Positions 1 through 9,139 of a stretch of 64,000 bases of DNA are shown piece by piece (the first letter of the stretch is position 1; each line of letters opens with the position of its first letter). The position numbers and the translations under genes were made by a program. The DNA is from CAXBBB01 sp963841855 (lineage in GTDB: Bacteria; Bacteroidota; Rhodothermia; Rhodothermales; BA12): positions 682,001 through 746,000 of the forward strand of contig CAWJEJ010000001.1 of NCBI GenBank assembly GCA_963841855.1, read 5' to 3'. The notes beneath the pieces were generated by a model. It did not search any database. It was not told where the DNA came from and worked only from the letters and a program-made list of their open reading frames with translations.

Positions 1-480
1 GCGCCGTCGCCGATCCGCGTCGAGGCCGACGAGGTGACGTATAACCTGCACATCATGCTGCGGATGGAGCTAGAAATCGCCCTGATCGAAGGCACGCTGT
101 CTGTCGCCGACCTGCCCGCTGCGTGGAACAGCGCGATGGAAAACTACCTCGGTATCCGCCCCGCATCCGATGCCGAAGGTGTGCTGCAAGACGTGCACTG
201 GAGCCTGGGCACGATCGGCTACTTCCCCACCTACGCGCTGGGCAACCTGATGTCGGCGATGCTCTGGGACGCCTGCGACCGCGACCTGACGCCCGCGCAC
301 GGCACGCTCGACGAGCAGATGGCACGCGGCGAGTTCGGTCCGCTGCACGAGTGGATGCGCACGCACGTCCACCGCTGGGGACGCGCCAAGTCCGCAGACC
401 GCATCCTGCGCGACGCGACCGGCGGTCCGCTCACCGCTGAGCCGTGGCTGGCCTACATCGCCCGCAAGTACGAGGTATGA
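1..480 (+). CDS. M32 metallocarboxypeptidase (carboxypeptidase Taq family), C-terminal part
   Basis: Frame 1 is open from the first base to the TGA at 478-480, so the gene is cut at its 5' end by the window edge. The visible ~159 residues carry the M32 C-terminal pattern: VEADEVTYNLHI, a long helical stretch, LGIRPASDAEGVLQDVHWS, then GTIGYFPTYALGN and a helical tail. In this family the enzyme removes C-terminal amino acids with one zinc ion bound by an HExxH motif. That motif lies upstream of the window and cannot be checked here. The protein is probably cytoplasmic. No operon partner is visible, because the next gene is 378 bp away across repeats. Confidence 0.88.
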   Translation, partial: APSPIRVEADEVTYNLHIMLRMELEIALIEGTLSVADLPAAWNSAMENYLGIRPASDAEGVLQDVHWSLGTIGYFPTYALGNLMSAMLWDACDRDLTPAHGTLDEQMARGEFGPLHEWMRTHVHRWGRAKSADRILRDATGGPLTAEPWLAYIARKYEV

Positions 481-507
481 TCGAGACGTTGTGTTGGCTG
501 AGAGCGT

Positions 508-542
508 GGAGATCGCCGCGTCGCGTTGCTCCTCGCGATGAC
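508..542. repeat. Short dispersed intergenic repeat
   Basis: This ~35 bp stretch reads GGAGATCGCCGCGTCGC...CTCGCGATGAC. I recognise it from memory as a common dispersed intergenic element of GC-rich bacteria; that has not been checked. It lies in the 378 bp gap between the carboxypeptidase and DAHP synthase genes. Confidence 0.4.
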
Positions 543-634
543 AGGGTAGACGGTGAAGAGGCAACTCGAAACTTCAGAATCACGCAGCAACCGGCCTGAG
601 ACGGATCGGCGAAAGAGACGCAGAGTGGAGGGAG

Positions 635-766
635 CGGCCGAAATTGTCCTGTTTGAGCGCAGCGAGTTTGGACGGTTTCAGCGACCGGAGCGCCGCGTCC
701 GCCGATGCGACGTACGCCTTGATCTTTACTTCTTCGAATCAAGCCAAAGAAGGCCAGCGCAGCGAA
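635..766. repeat. Dispersed intergenic repeat upstream of DAHP synthase
   Basis: The rest of the 481-858 gap is dominated by a non-coding block. It contains TTGAGCGCAGCGAGTTTGGA, then CAGCGACCGGAGCG, GACGTACGCCTTGAT and an imperfect hairpin ACTTCTTcgaatcaagccAAAGAAG. From memory this matches a family of long intergenic repeats frequent in Bacteroidota, unverified here. I see no gene in the gap. Reading frames that cross it run into the DAHP synthase frame but have no coding character. Confidence 0.45.
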
Positions 767-858
767 AACACGCATGGAGACGTTGCAAAGCCAAACCGCG
801 AAAAGTCTCTGTAACTCCGCAGTCCCTAGTTTCCGCCCCACTCCCGCATTTCTACGCG

Positions 859-2211
859 ATGACCGACACCGCTACTCCGACCGCCACCACCTGGGCCGAC
901 CGCCCCGCTCTCCAGCAGCCGACCTATCCCGACCCCGACGCCCTCGACCGCGTCTTGACGCACCTGCGCAGTCTGCCGCCTCTGGTCACGTCGTGGGAGA
1001 TCCGTAGGCTCAAGGGCCACCTCGCTCAGGCCGCTCAGGGCAAGCGCTTCCTGCTGCAAGGCGGCGACTGCGCCGAGAGCTTCTCCGAGTGCCAGGACCA
1101 GATCATCACCAGCCGCCTCAAGGTGCTGATGCAGATGAGCCTGGTGCTCGTCCACGGCCTGCGCAAACCCGTCATAAGGGTCGGGCGCGTGGCCGGGCAG
1201 TACGCCAAGCCCCGCTCGTCGGACGACGAAACGCGCGACGGTGTCACGCTCCCCTCCTACCGCGGCGACATCATCAACGGGCCGGACTTCACGCCCGAGG
1301 AGCGCATTCCCGATCCCGACCGCCTGCTGCGCGCGTATTACAAATCGGCGCTGACGCTCAACTTCATCCGGGCGCTGAGCGAGGGCGGGTTCGCCAACAT
1401 GCACCACCCCGAGTATTGGAATCTGCGCTGGGCCGGAGATTCGGGCCACGCCGAGGCCTACGACCGCATCGTCCGCAGCATTAGGGAGGGGCTCGAGTTC
1501 GTCGGCACGCTCACCAACGCGAGCCTGCACGACCTGGAGCGCGTCGAGTTTTACACGTCGCACGAAGCCTTGCTGCTCAAGTTCGAGCAGGCGCTCACGC
1601 GTACCGTCCCGCGCCGCGACGAGCCTTATAACCTGGGCACGCACTTCCCGTGGATCGGCATGCGCACGGCTGCCGTCGACCAGGCGCACGTGGCGTACAT
1701 GGCCGAAATCGACAACCCGATCGCCGTCAAAATCGGTCCGGGCATGACGAGCGACTGGCTGCGCGACCTGATGAATACGCTCGACCCCGACGACGATCCG
1801 GGACGCCTCACGCTGATCGTGCGGATGGGAGTCGACGGTGTCGAGGACACGCTGCCCGGCCTGATCGAAACCGTCCGCAAGGAGGGCCGCACCGTGCTGT
1901 GGGTGTCCGACCCGATGCACGGCAACACGCGCACGACCGAGGACGGTCACAAAACGCGCAGGTTCGACGACATCCTCTCGGAAGTCGATCAGTCGGTCCG
2001 CATCCACGCGGCACATGGCTCGCGCCTGGGCGGTGTCCACCTCGAGCTGACGGGCGAGGACGTGACCGAGTGTACGGGCGGCGCGCGCGGACTGGCCGAC
2101 GCCGACTTGCACCGCGCCTACCGCAGCCAGGTCGACCCACGCCTAAACGCCGAGCAAGCGCTCGAGATGGCACTTCGCATCAGCAACCTCTACCGGACGC
2201 TCCACGCGTAG
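859..2211 (+). CDS. Class II (plant/Mycobacterium-type) DAHP synthase
   Basis: This enzyme condenses phosphoenolpyruvate with erythrose 4-phosphate to DAHP, the first step of the shikimate pathway. It is a cytoplasmic metalloenzyme. The 450-residue length fits class II enzymes. Recognisable segments are FLLQGGDCAESF near residue 60, GRVAGQYAKPRSS near 112, YYKSALTLNFIR near 160, YTSHEALLLKFE near 235 and the C-terminal AHGSRLGGVHLELTGEDVTE with the metal-binding histidine and glutamate. The ATG at 859 is chosen because the open frame upstream (to 553) is repeat sequence with no family similarity. The gene stands alone, with no other shikimate or tryptophan genes next to it. Confidence 0.95.
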   Translation: MTDTATPTATTWADRPALQQPTYPDPDALDRVLTHLRSLPPLVTSWEIRRLKGHLAQAAQGKRFLLQGGDCAESFSECQDQIITSRLKVLMQMSLVLVHGLRKPVIRVGRVAGQYAKPRSSDDETRDGVTLPSYRGDIINGPDFTPEERIPDPDRLLRAYYKSALTLNFIRALSEGGFANMHHPEYWNLRWAGDSGHAEAYDRIVRSIREGLEFVGTLTNASLHDLERVEFYTSHEALLLKFEQALTRTVPRRDEPYNLGTHFPWIGMRTAAVDQAHVAYMAEIDNPIAVKIGPGMTSDWLRDLMNTLDPDDDPGRLTLIVRMGVDGVEDTLPGLIETVRKEGRTVLWVSDPMHGNTRTTEDGHKTRRFDDILSEVDQSVRIHAAHGSRLGGVHLELTGEDVTECTGGARGLADADLHRAYRSQVDPRLNAEQALEMALRISNLYRTLHA

Positions 2212-2427
2212 TTGGCACGTGACGTCGCACGGTTTACGCACGCGCTCTTCAACCGTCAGCACCGAGCAGACGCGCGTCGCAGGCAGGAATCCGCAACCGC
2301 CCGAAGGACGAATCGCCGCGACCAACTTCCTTGCGGACAAGCGGCGCTCGGCATAGTCGATCGATTCGCGCGTTGAGGCTACTCGGGTTCGGTTATCTTG
2401 CCAGCCTGCCTCCTTCTGCCTCCGCCT

Positions 2428-4048
2428 GTGACCCGCCGCTCGTTCGTGACTTCCACTGCCGCCGCCTCAGCCGCCCTGACCATCTCGGCCTGTACCGGTA
2501 GCACCGCCATACTCTCAGAATCTGAACCTGTCGCCGGACGCTTGACCGCCGGGCGACTCGTTATGATCGACCTGCCCGGCCCCGACCTGGACGCCGAGAG
2601 CGTCGCTCGGATCAAGAAGTACGGCGTCACGAGCGTCTGCCTGTTCGGACGCAACATCGAGAGCGAAGCGCAACTGCGCGGCCTGTGCGAGAGTCTGCGT
2701 GTCGTGATGGGACCGGACGCGCTGATCGGCATCGACCAGGAAGGCGGAGGCGTGATTCGTACGCGGACGATGCCCTATCCGCCGTCGGCGATGAGTTTGG
2801 GCGCGGCGAACGACGACGATATGGCGCGGCAGGTCGGCGCGGCGACGGCACGCGGCCTGCAAGTCGATGGGCGTCAACTGGAATTTCGCGCCGGTTCTGG
2901 ACGTGAACAACAACGCGTCGAACCCGGTCATCGGCGACCGCTCGTACGGGCAGGACCCCGACTTGGTCGCTCGCATGGGACTGGCGTGGTCCGAAGGCTC
3001 CAAGAGCGAGGGCGTCGCGACGTGCATCAAGCACTTCCCCGGACATGGCGACACGCTCGTCGACAGCCACTACGGATTGCCCAGTCGGTCGACAAGTCGA
3101 TGGACGAATTGATGGCGCTCGAACTGCTGCCGTTCCAGCGCGCCGTCGAAGCGGGCGTGCCGTGCGTGATGACCTCGCACATCCTCTTCCCCGCCATCGA
3201 CCCCGAGCATCCGGCCACGCTCAGCCGCCCGATTCTGACCGGAATCCTGCGCGAGCGATTTGGCTTCGACGGCGTCATCTGTACCGACGCGATGGACATG
3301 CAGGCCATTTCGAGCCGCTACGGGCGCGGCGAGGCGGCGCTGATGGCTCTGGACGCTGGAGCCGACCTGGTCATGGCGATCGCGCACGGAAACGGCGCCG
3401 CCCAAGACGAAACGCTGCAAATCGTCGAAGAAGCTCTGGCATCGGGCCGCATCGCCAGGCGCGACGCCCGAGCCAAGGCCGACCGTCTCACCGCCCTAGC
3501 CGCTCGCTTCCCCGTCCGCACGGCAGCCTACACCAGCACGCAACGCCAGACCGACCAGTCGCTCATGGAGCGCGCCTGGGCCGCAGGACTCACGACTGTC
3601 GGCGGCGCTCAGCCCATGGGTGCCGGTCGGCCGTTCACCCTCGTCGCCGCGCGCGCCGCCCAAGGCGGAGGCGCTTCGGACGCCGGACTGACCGGCTCGC
3701 AGCTCGTCGCCAAACTGAGTCGAAGCGTTCGACATCCGCGTCGCCCTGTTCGACCCAGGCGATCCGCTGGGCACGATCGGCGAGGTGGAGCGCGTCCACC
3801 GCCCCGGCACTCCGATCGTCATCGCGACGACGCAGCGCCGACGCATGGGCGAGCCGCTGACCGAACTGGCGCAGCGGCTCAACCCGGACCTCCACCTGTG
3901 CCTGTGGAATCCCTATGCCGCACTCGACGTGCCTGCGCCCGCGCTGATCTCGTTTGGATTCCGCCCCGAAGCGCTCGACGCCGTCGTAGCCTGGATGAAA
4001 GGCGACGAAACTGCAACCGGAACGCTTCCGATCGAGTTGAGCGTGTGA
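2428..4048 (+). CDS. nagZ: GH3 beta-N-acetylhexosaminidase (NagZ-like) lipoprotein, three frameshifts
   Basis: Probable exported glycosidase acting on N-acetylglucosamine-containing muropeptides or chitooligosaccharides. The GTG at 2428 opens a Tat-like signal (RRSFVTS) ending in a lipobox (TISAC). GH3 signatures follow: LIGIDQEGG, MGVNWNFAPVLDVN, the NagZ-type KHFPGHGDTLVDSH and the nucleophile segment GVICTDAMDM. The frame moves 1 to 2 near 2866, back to 1 near 3085 (one C apparently missing from a C-run), and to 2 again near 3720, ending at the TGA at 4046-4048. Each segment is fully open and continues the family pattern, so single-base sequence errors are likelier than true decay. A second GH3 domain (from ~3540) is short. 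Confidence 0.8.
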
Positions 4049-4098
4049 CAGTCGGGCGTCTCGCCTGATTTTGGGTCACCACCTCTTTCCCTCACCTC

Positions 4099-4803
4099 AT
4101 GCCGATCCCCCAGTTTCACCTCTTCGTCGTCGACGACGATCCCAACGTGTCCGAAGCGCTCGACGTGTTCTTCGACGACAACGGTTTCCAGACCACGATG
4201 GCCGACAACGGCGAGGACGCGCTCGCCAAGCTCAAAGAGACGCCAGAAGCGTTCGACGCCGTCCTGCTCGACGTGTCGCTACCCGGCATGAGCGGATTCG
4301 AAGTGCTCGAAGCCAGCCAGAGTATCGACCGCTTCTCCTCGCCCGTCATCATGCTGACCGGACGCGGCGAGCCCGAAGCCAAGCTGACCTCGTTCGGCCT
4401 GGGCGCCGACGATTACGTCGTCAAGCCCTTCAACCCCGACGAACTGCTCGCCCGCGTCCGCGCGATCCTGACGCGCACCCAGCGCCCGGACCGCACCCCG
4501 ATGGACACCTACGACATCGGCGACGTGTCGATCAACTTCTCGACCCACGAGGCGACGAGCAAGGGCGAACCCATCGCGTTCACAGCGCTCGAATACGACA
4601 TCCTGCGCTATCTCATCCTCAACCGAGGCCAGACCGTCACCCGCCGCCAACTGCTGACCGACGTGTGGGGCATCGACCAGGACATCGTCACGCGCACGAT
4701 CGACCGGCACATGGCATCGGTCCGCAAAAAGATCGAGCCGGACCCCACCGTCCCCGTCTACATCGAAACCGTTTACGGCATCGGTTACCGCTTCAAAGGC
4801 TGA
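4099..4803 (+). CDS. OmpR/PhoB-family response regulator
   Basis: A two-domain DNA-binding regulator of 234 residues. The receiver domain (about 6-122) has the acidic pocket DDD at 12-14, phosphorylatable D58 in VLLDVSLPG, the T of MLTGRG and K109 in VVKPF. A winged-helix Trans_reg_C domain (about 135-232) has FTALEYDILRYLI, RRQLLTDVWG and the recognition-helix and wing region ending VYGIGYRFKG. No partner kinase is adjacent. A second OmpR-type regulator lies 1.4 kb away on the opposite strand, so both look like orphans here. A strong terminator follows. Confidence 0.95.
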   Translation: MPIPQFHLFVVDDDPNVSEALDVFFDDNGFQTTMADNGEDALAKLKETPEAFDAVLLDVSLPGMSGFEVLEASQSIDRFSSPVIMLTGRGEPEAKLTSFGLGADDYVVKPFNPDELLARVRAILTRTQRPDRTPMDTYDIGDVSINFSTHEATSKGEPIAFTALEYDILRYLILNRGQTVTRRQLLTDVWGIDQDIVTRTIDRHMASVRKKIEPDPTVPVYIETVYGIGYRFKG

Positions 4804-4826
4804 ACGTCTTCGACGTGTTGACTTTT

Positions 4827-4866
4827 CCGCCTCGGATGCTCTGGTGTTCGAGGCGGTTTGCGTTTG
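4827..4866 (+). terminator. Rho-independent terminator after the OmpR-type regulator
   Basis: Perfect 8 bp arms CCGCCTCG (4827-4834) and CGAGGCGG (4849-4856) with a 14 nt loop, followed by TTTGCGTTT. It starts 24 bp after the stop codon of the 4099-4803 gene. Confidence 0.75.
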
Positions 4867-4912
4867 GAAAGCATAGAGCTTGGCGCATCTCGCCCTACCC
4901 TATTATTCCCTG

Positions 4913-4974
4913 GTCATCCTGAGCGCAGTCGAAGGATCTCCAAACTGCGCGGTGTACTCAGAGTCTGGAGATCC
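4913..4974. repeat. GTCATCCTGAGCG-type dispersed repeat with inverted repeat
   Basis: GTCATCCTGAGCGCAGTCGA starts at 4913. It runs into inverted-repeat arms GGATCTCCAAACT (4934-4946) and AGTCTGGAGATCC (4962-4974), 12 of 13 bases complementary. The first 25 bases match the reverse complement of the element at 16821-16848 at all but one position, so this is a repeat family within the window. Confidence 0.7.
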
Positions 4975-5005
4975 CTTTACGAACTCGGCATGACGGCGAG
5001 CCTCG

Positions 5006-5487
5006 TCACATACCTCGATAGAGATCTTCTGGATACTGAATCCAGCCTCCAAGCCGCTCACAAATCTGCTCAGGGTCACGGATGGATGACTGATCGTACC
5101 ATTGGGGCCGGAGTTGCCAGTGCCCGGCAAAGGCAGCGCAGTCATACGCCCAGACAACCGTGCTCACTTTGTAGCCGACGCCACCAGTCCCCGCGAACTC
5201 GACGAACCCAGCGTCCTCTCCGTCCTCCGAATACTTTCCGTCGATGGAGTAAAGTCGCCCACCGAGCGAGTCGAGGCCGCGAGCCACGGCGGGATGTTCG
5301 GCAACGATGCTAGACCAAGAGCCATTCCCCACTCATACCGACGCGTCAAAAGTTGCCCTTTGAGTTGGTCGAGCGCATCGGCGTCGAAGGCTTGAGCAAC
5401 TTCTGTTGGACTCAAAGGCTCACGTCGCGGCTCGTCGCATGCCGCTAACAGGAGGGCAAAAGCCAGAGCGGCGATTCGACGACCCAC
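5006..5487 (-). CDS. Uncharacterised SPII lipoprotein, one frameshift
   Basis: I do not recognise this protein. A GTG start at 5487 opens a classical lipoprotein signal (RRIAALAFALLLAAC). About 50 residues later, near 5325-5345, the plausible frame changes. Downstream of the shift the good reading contains SIVAEHPAVARGLDSLGG, YSIDGKYSEDGEDAGFVEF and a tail ending YPEDLYRGM, with stop at 5006. Read straight through, the first frame instead ends at 5164 in arginine/serine-rich sequence. The lipobox makes an envelope location likely. The gene lies 5 bp downstream of the stop of the minus-strand response regulator, so the two are probably co-transcribed. Confidence 0.5.
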
Positions 5488-5492
5488 TGGAA

Positions 5493-6209
5493 TTACGCCG
5501 CGACCGCGCCGACGAGTTTGTAGCCGATGCCATAGACGCTGCGGATGGCCCACGTGTCTTCGTCCGTCCCGTCCATGACTTTGCGGAGCGCGTTGACGTG
5601 GCGGTCGATGGTGCGGGTTTCGACTTCGCTGGGGAGATTCCACACGTCGCGCAGCAGCTGCTTGCGGCTGACGGTGCGTCCGCGGTAGACGATGAAGTAG
5701 CGCAGCAGGCGGTACTCGAGATCGGTCAGTTCGACCGGGTCGCCGTCGCGCGTGATCTCGCCGGTGTCGAGGTTGACGCGCAGTCCGCCCACGTCGTACG
5801 TGCCTTTGGTCTGGTCTTCGGCGGGCCGCGCGCGCTTGAGGACGACTTGGACGCGGGCGAGCAGTTCTTCGGTCGAGAACGGTTTGGTCAGGTAGTCGTC
5901 GGCGCCCAACTCGTAGCCGCGCATCCGGTCTTCGTGGCCTCCCAAACCGGTGAGCATCAGGACCGGAGTCGAGACGCCTCGCGAGCGCATCTCGCGGAGC
6001 ACGTCGAAGCCCATCTTGCCAGGCAGTTTGGCGTCGAGCACGACCATATCGAAGCCGGGGAGCGACGACGCCTGATCCAGTCCCGAGTCGCCATCGTTGA
6101 CGACGGTGATGTCGTAGCCCTGAGCTTCGAGGTAGAGTTGAAGACCCGTGCTCAGTTGGGGATCGTCTTCGACGATAAGCAGGCGCTCGGCGGGTGAGTC
6201 GGCGTACAT
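5493..6209 (-). CDS. OmpR/PhoB-family response regulator
   Basis: A 238-residue transcriptional regulator. Its receiver domain has the acidic pair EDD near the N-terminus, VVLDAKLPG with the phospho-aspartate, the T of MLTGLG and the K of LTKPF. A C-terminal winged helix follows, with TDLEYRLLRYFI, RKQLLRDVW and SVYGIGYKLVG. The ATG at 6209 is preferred because the upstream in-frame extension (to 6452) runs antisense through the start of the zapE-like gene and lacks family similarity. It is close in architecture to the 4099-4803 protein, suggesting paralogues. No histidine kinase is adjacent. It is divergent from the AFG1-like ATPase gene and shares its upstream region. Confidence 0.94.
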   Translation of the reverse strand: MYADSPAERLLIVEDDPQLSTGLQLYLEAQGYDITVVNDGDSGLDQASSLPGFDMVVLDAKLPGKMGFDVLREMRSRGVSTPVLMLTGLGGHEDRMRGYELGADDYLTKPFSTEELLARVQVVLKRARPAEDQTKGTYDVGGLRVNLDTGEITRDGDPVELTDLEYRLLRYFIVYRGRTVSRKQLLRDVWNLPSEVETRTIDRHVNALRKVMDGTDEDTWAIRSVYGIGYKLVGAVAA

Positions 6210-6364
6210 GCGGAGGTGGATGCAGGAGGGAGATGAAGGCGCCGCCGAATAGTGTAGCAGCGCGGTTGAATGGTACCCCGATGCCCTGCACAGGGCTGTG
6301 AACCTATGGAAACGCACACATGCGGAATCGCGAAACCGAATTGGCTTGGGTATACTGCGCCGGC

Positions 6365-7354
6365 ATGACGCTACCGCCTCGCTACGCCCACGCCACGTTC
6401 GACGCGTACGACCCGCAGACCGATTCTCAGACCCAAGCGCTGACGGCCGCACGCCGATTCGCCGATGAGATCGAAAGCGTGACCGGCGCGCGCAAACTGT
6501 GGGCCCGGCTCAGCGGCACACGCGCGCTCCCCTACCGCGGCGTCTACCTCGTCGGCCCTGTCGGCACGGGCAAGACGCACCTGATGGCCGCGCTCTACCA
6601 TGCGCTCCATCCGCGCATTCCGTGCGCCTTCCTGCCGACGGGCGAACTAACACGAACGACCGAAACACCCGACGCGTTTGCCGAGCGCGTCGCCAAGAAA
6701 TACCGCGTGCTGCTGCTCGACGAGGTCGAGATCGACGACCCCGCCAACGAGGTCCGGCTGGTGCGCACGTTCAAAGCGCTCGACCGAGCGGGCGTGCTGC
6801 TCGGCGCCACGAGCAACGTCGCCCCCGAGCAGTTCCTGTCGCGCGCCTACGGGGGCGACCGCTTCCGCCGGTTTCTGATGGAGGAGTTCCGCGAAGGCTA
6901 CCGCGTGATCCTCGTCGACGGCGAAGACTACCGTTCGCGGATGTCCAAGCCCGGCCGAGCCTGGGTCGGCGACGCCCAACGAGCCAGCGCCCATCTCCGA
7001 GATGCTTATTCCGCCGACGAGCGAGACAAGCACCACGTCGCGTTTGCCGACTTCCTCGACCGCTCGGTCCGCACGCCACATACGCGATTGGTCGAAGAAC
7101 TCGCCGCACCCGACGCCCTCTACCTCGAAGGCATCGTCATCCGAGGGACGGACGACGCTCTGCGCCTGCTCAAAGTCGTCGACGACCTCTACCTCCGCCC
7201 CGACGCCCCCACGCTCTACTTCACGTCCGACAAACCGCCGAGGGACTGGTTCGCCGCCGACGCGCAAACGTCCGACATCGGTAAAGGTATCGCTCAGAAA
7301 TTCGACCGCACCCTATCGCGACTGGCCGCGATGGCGCAGATCGAGACCGTCTAG
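6365..7354 (+). CDS. zapE: AFG1/ZapE-family ATPase
   Basis: A cytoplasmic P-loop ATPase of the AFG1 family. The bacterial member ZapE is linked to the division ring and to membrane-protein quality control. Of 329 residues, Walker A is GPVGTGKT (64-71) and Walker B LLLDEV (116-121), followed by the family segment EIDDPANEVRLVRTF. An arginine-rich sensor region RFRRFLMEEF and the C-terminal LYFTSDKPP match the family. ATG 6365 is preferred; an in-frame ATG at 6320 would add 15 residues without homology. It is convergent with the mnmA-linked membrane protein gene. Confidence 0.9.
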   Translation: MTLPPRYAHATFDAYDPQTDSQTQALTAARRFADEIESVTGARKLWARLSGTRALPYRGVYLVGPVGTGKTHLMAALYHALHPRIPCAFLPTGELTRTTETPDAFAERVAKKYRVLLLDEVEIDDPANEVRLVRTFKALDRAGVLLGATSNVAPEQFLSRAYGGDRFRRFLMEEFREGYRVILVDGEDYRSRMSKPGRAWVGDAQRASAHLRDAYSADERDKHHVAFADFLDRSVRTPHTRLVEELAAPDALYLEGIVIRGTDDALRLLKVVDDLYLRPDAPTLYFTSDKPPRDWFAADAQTSDIGKGIAQKFDRTLSRLAAMAQIETV

Positions 7355-7410
7355 TTCAGCTCGCCGCCACTCGGGATTGCACGTGTGGCGCACGATGCAT
7401 CACGTCGCCA

Positions 7411-7791
7411 CTAGGCAGACAAGACGGCTGAGGACTGCTTTTCCGCGTATTCTGTAACGGCTGCAGCTACACCAAAAGCAATCCATACGGCGAGCAGCAT
7501 ACTTCCTCGTCCGATGTCATCCGGCATCAGCAGCGGCAGCGCGCCCACGTACGTGAGGCACGACGCCGCGAACGAAACGAACCAGAAGGCAACCTGCCCG
7601 GCATGCGCGGTCATCTCAGATCGGCTCCGTAAGGCCGAAACGCTATTGGATATGAGCCAGGCTGAAGTGGTAGAGCAAATGACCAAAAGTCCGGTCATTG
7701 CGCTCATCTCGATCGATGCTCCGCGCAGCAGAAAGAAGACCGTGGCGACAGCCAAACCAGCGAGCAGGTGAAGGGCGAAGGTCTTGAGCAT
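7411..7791 (-). CDS. Small integral membrane protein of unknown function
   Basis: A 126-residue protein of unrecognised family with three to four hydrophobic segments: FALHLLAGLAVATVFFLL near the N-terminus, MTGLLVICSTTSAWLI, a segment around FWFVSFAASCLTYVGALP, and a C-terminal MLLAVWIAFGVAAAV. Its ATG overlaps the TAA of mnmA by one base (TAATG at 7791), so it is probably translationally coupled to mnmA. The coding sequence is somewhat less GC-rich than mnmA. No function is inferred. Confidence 0.7.
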   Translation of the reverse strand: MLKTFALHLLAGLAVATVFFLLRGASIEMSAMTGLLVICSTTSAWLISNSVSALRSRSEMTAHAGQVAFWFVSFAASCLTYVGALPLLMPDDIGRGSMLLAVWIAFGVAAAVTEYAEKQSSAVLSA

Positions 7792-8954
7792 TACGAGGAG
7801 GTTGTTTCGAGGGCGAGAAGCGCGTCTACCTCTTCAAAGGGCACGTCCACCTGTTGGATCCAGCCCCCGGCGAGTACGTCGTTGCCTTCGTAGAGAACAA
7901 CGGATTGGCCGGGCGTGATCGCCTCGCGTGCGTCGGGGAACGTGACGTGGAGCGCGTCGGCTTCGGTTTGCTGGACGAGGCACGGACCGCCGTCGTCGTT
8001 GTAGCGGATCTTGCCGACAGCCGGACGCTCCTCGCGCAGGTCCGGATACTTGATCAGGTTCAGGTTGCGCGCGACGAGCGAGCGGCCCAGCAGTTCGTGC
8101 CGGTCGCCGAGCGTGACCGTATTGGTGTCGGCGTCGATGTGCGTGACGTAGAGCGGGCGCCCCAGCGCGATGCCCAGGCCTTTGCGCTGACCGATGGTGT
8201 AGAACGGATAACCTTCGTGCGTGCCGACCTGGGTGCCGTCCGTCAGAACGAACGCGCCGCCCGATACGCGCTCTTCCAAGCCGTCGACGCGGTCGCGGAG
8301 GAAGCGGCGGTAGTTGTTGTCGGGGACGAAGCAGATCTCGTAGCTGTCGGGCTTCTTGGCGATGCGCGCCAGTCCCATGTCGCGCGCCATGTCGCGGATT
8401 TCGGGCTTAGTGTAGCCGCCGAGCGGGAAGATTGACCGGGCGAGTTGGTGCTGCGGCAGGCCCCACAGTGCATAACTCTGGTCCTTGTTCGTGTCCAGCC
8501 CGCGCGACAAGATGTAACGGCCCGACTCCTCATCTTGCCGAATCTGGGCGTAGTGCCCCGTCGCGATCCAATCGCATCCCAGCTGATCGGCCCTACGAAG
8601 CAAAGCGTCCCACTTGATGTGCGTGTTACACAGCACGCAGGGGTTGGGCGTCCGACCGGCGAGGTATTCGCTCGTGAACGTGTCGATCACCCAGTCGCCA
8701 AACTCCTCACGGATGTCGACGACGAAGTGTGTAAAATCGTGCTTCATCGCGACGCTCCGCGCGTCGTTCATGCTGTCGATGGTGCAGCAGCCGACTTCCT
8801 TCCCATCCAACGGCCGCCCGCCCGACGTGTCGTAGTCCCACGTCTTCATCGTCAGCCCGACGACTTCGTAGCCCTGCTGCGCAAGGAGCACAGCGGTAAC
8901 CGACGAGTCGACGCCGCCGCTCATCGCGACGAGTACGCGTCCTTTGGTGCTCAT
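7791..8954 (-). CDS. mnmA: tRNA-specific 2-thiouridylase
   Basis: MnmA inserts sulfur at position 2 of wobble uridine in tRNA-Lys/Glu/Gln, using ATP and a persulfide relay. The 387-residue protein has the PP-loop SGGVDSSV (12-19), the family loop PCVLCNTHIKW carrying nucleophile C109, and the second catalytic cysteine C208 in SYEICFVPD. The central domain has TIGQRKGLGIALG, and a C-terminal beta-barrel follows. All key residues are present. It heads a two-gene unit with the small membrane protein. Confidence 0.97.
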   Translation of the reverse strand: MSTKGRVLVAMSGGVDSSVTAVLLAQQGYEVVGLTMKTWDYDTSGGRPLDGKEVGCCTIDSMNDARSVAMKHDFTHFVVDIREEFGDWVIDTFTSEYLAGRTPNPCVLCNTHIKWDALLRRADQLGCDWIATGHYAQIRQDEESGRYILSRGLDTNKDQSYALWGLPQHQLARSIFPLGGYTKPEIRDMARDMGLARIAKKPDSYEICFVPDNNYRRFLRDRVDGLEERVSGGAFVLTDGTQVGTHEGYPFYTIGQRKGLGIALGRPLYVTHIDADTNTVTLGDRHELLGRSLVARNLNLIKYPDLREERPAVGKIRYNDDGGPCLVQQTEADALHVTFPDAREAITPGQSVVLYEGNDVLAGGWIQQVDVPFEEVDALLALETTSS

Positions 8955-9139
8955 GAGATTGGGGCGATGCGAGGAGAGGAATCGGCATTAAGGGTAGCGC
9001 AACAGGGGTTTAGCCGCCCCGTTCCGCCTCCACCCGCTCTTTGCGCGATTGGTCAGACACGTGGATTGCGCCAATCTTCGCGCGACAGGCGAGTGAGACG
9101 CGCGTACCATTTGGGCATCTGTTCCTACACCTCTGTTCC

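Noticed and set aside
5164..6291. A 375-codon minus-strand reading frame spanning the response regulator and lipoprotein
   Set aside because: Upstream of 5487 it is an arginine-rich shadow of the response regulator; only the lipoprotein signal region belongs to a real gene.
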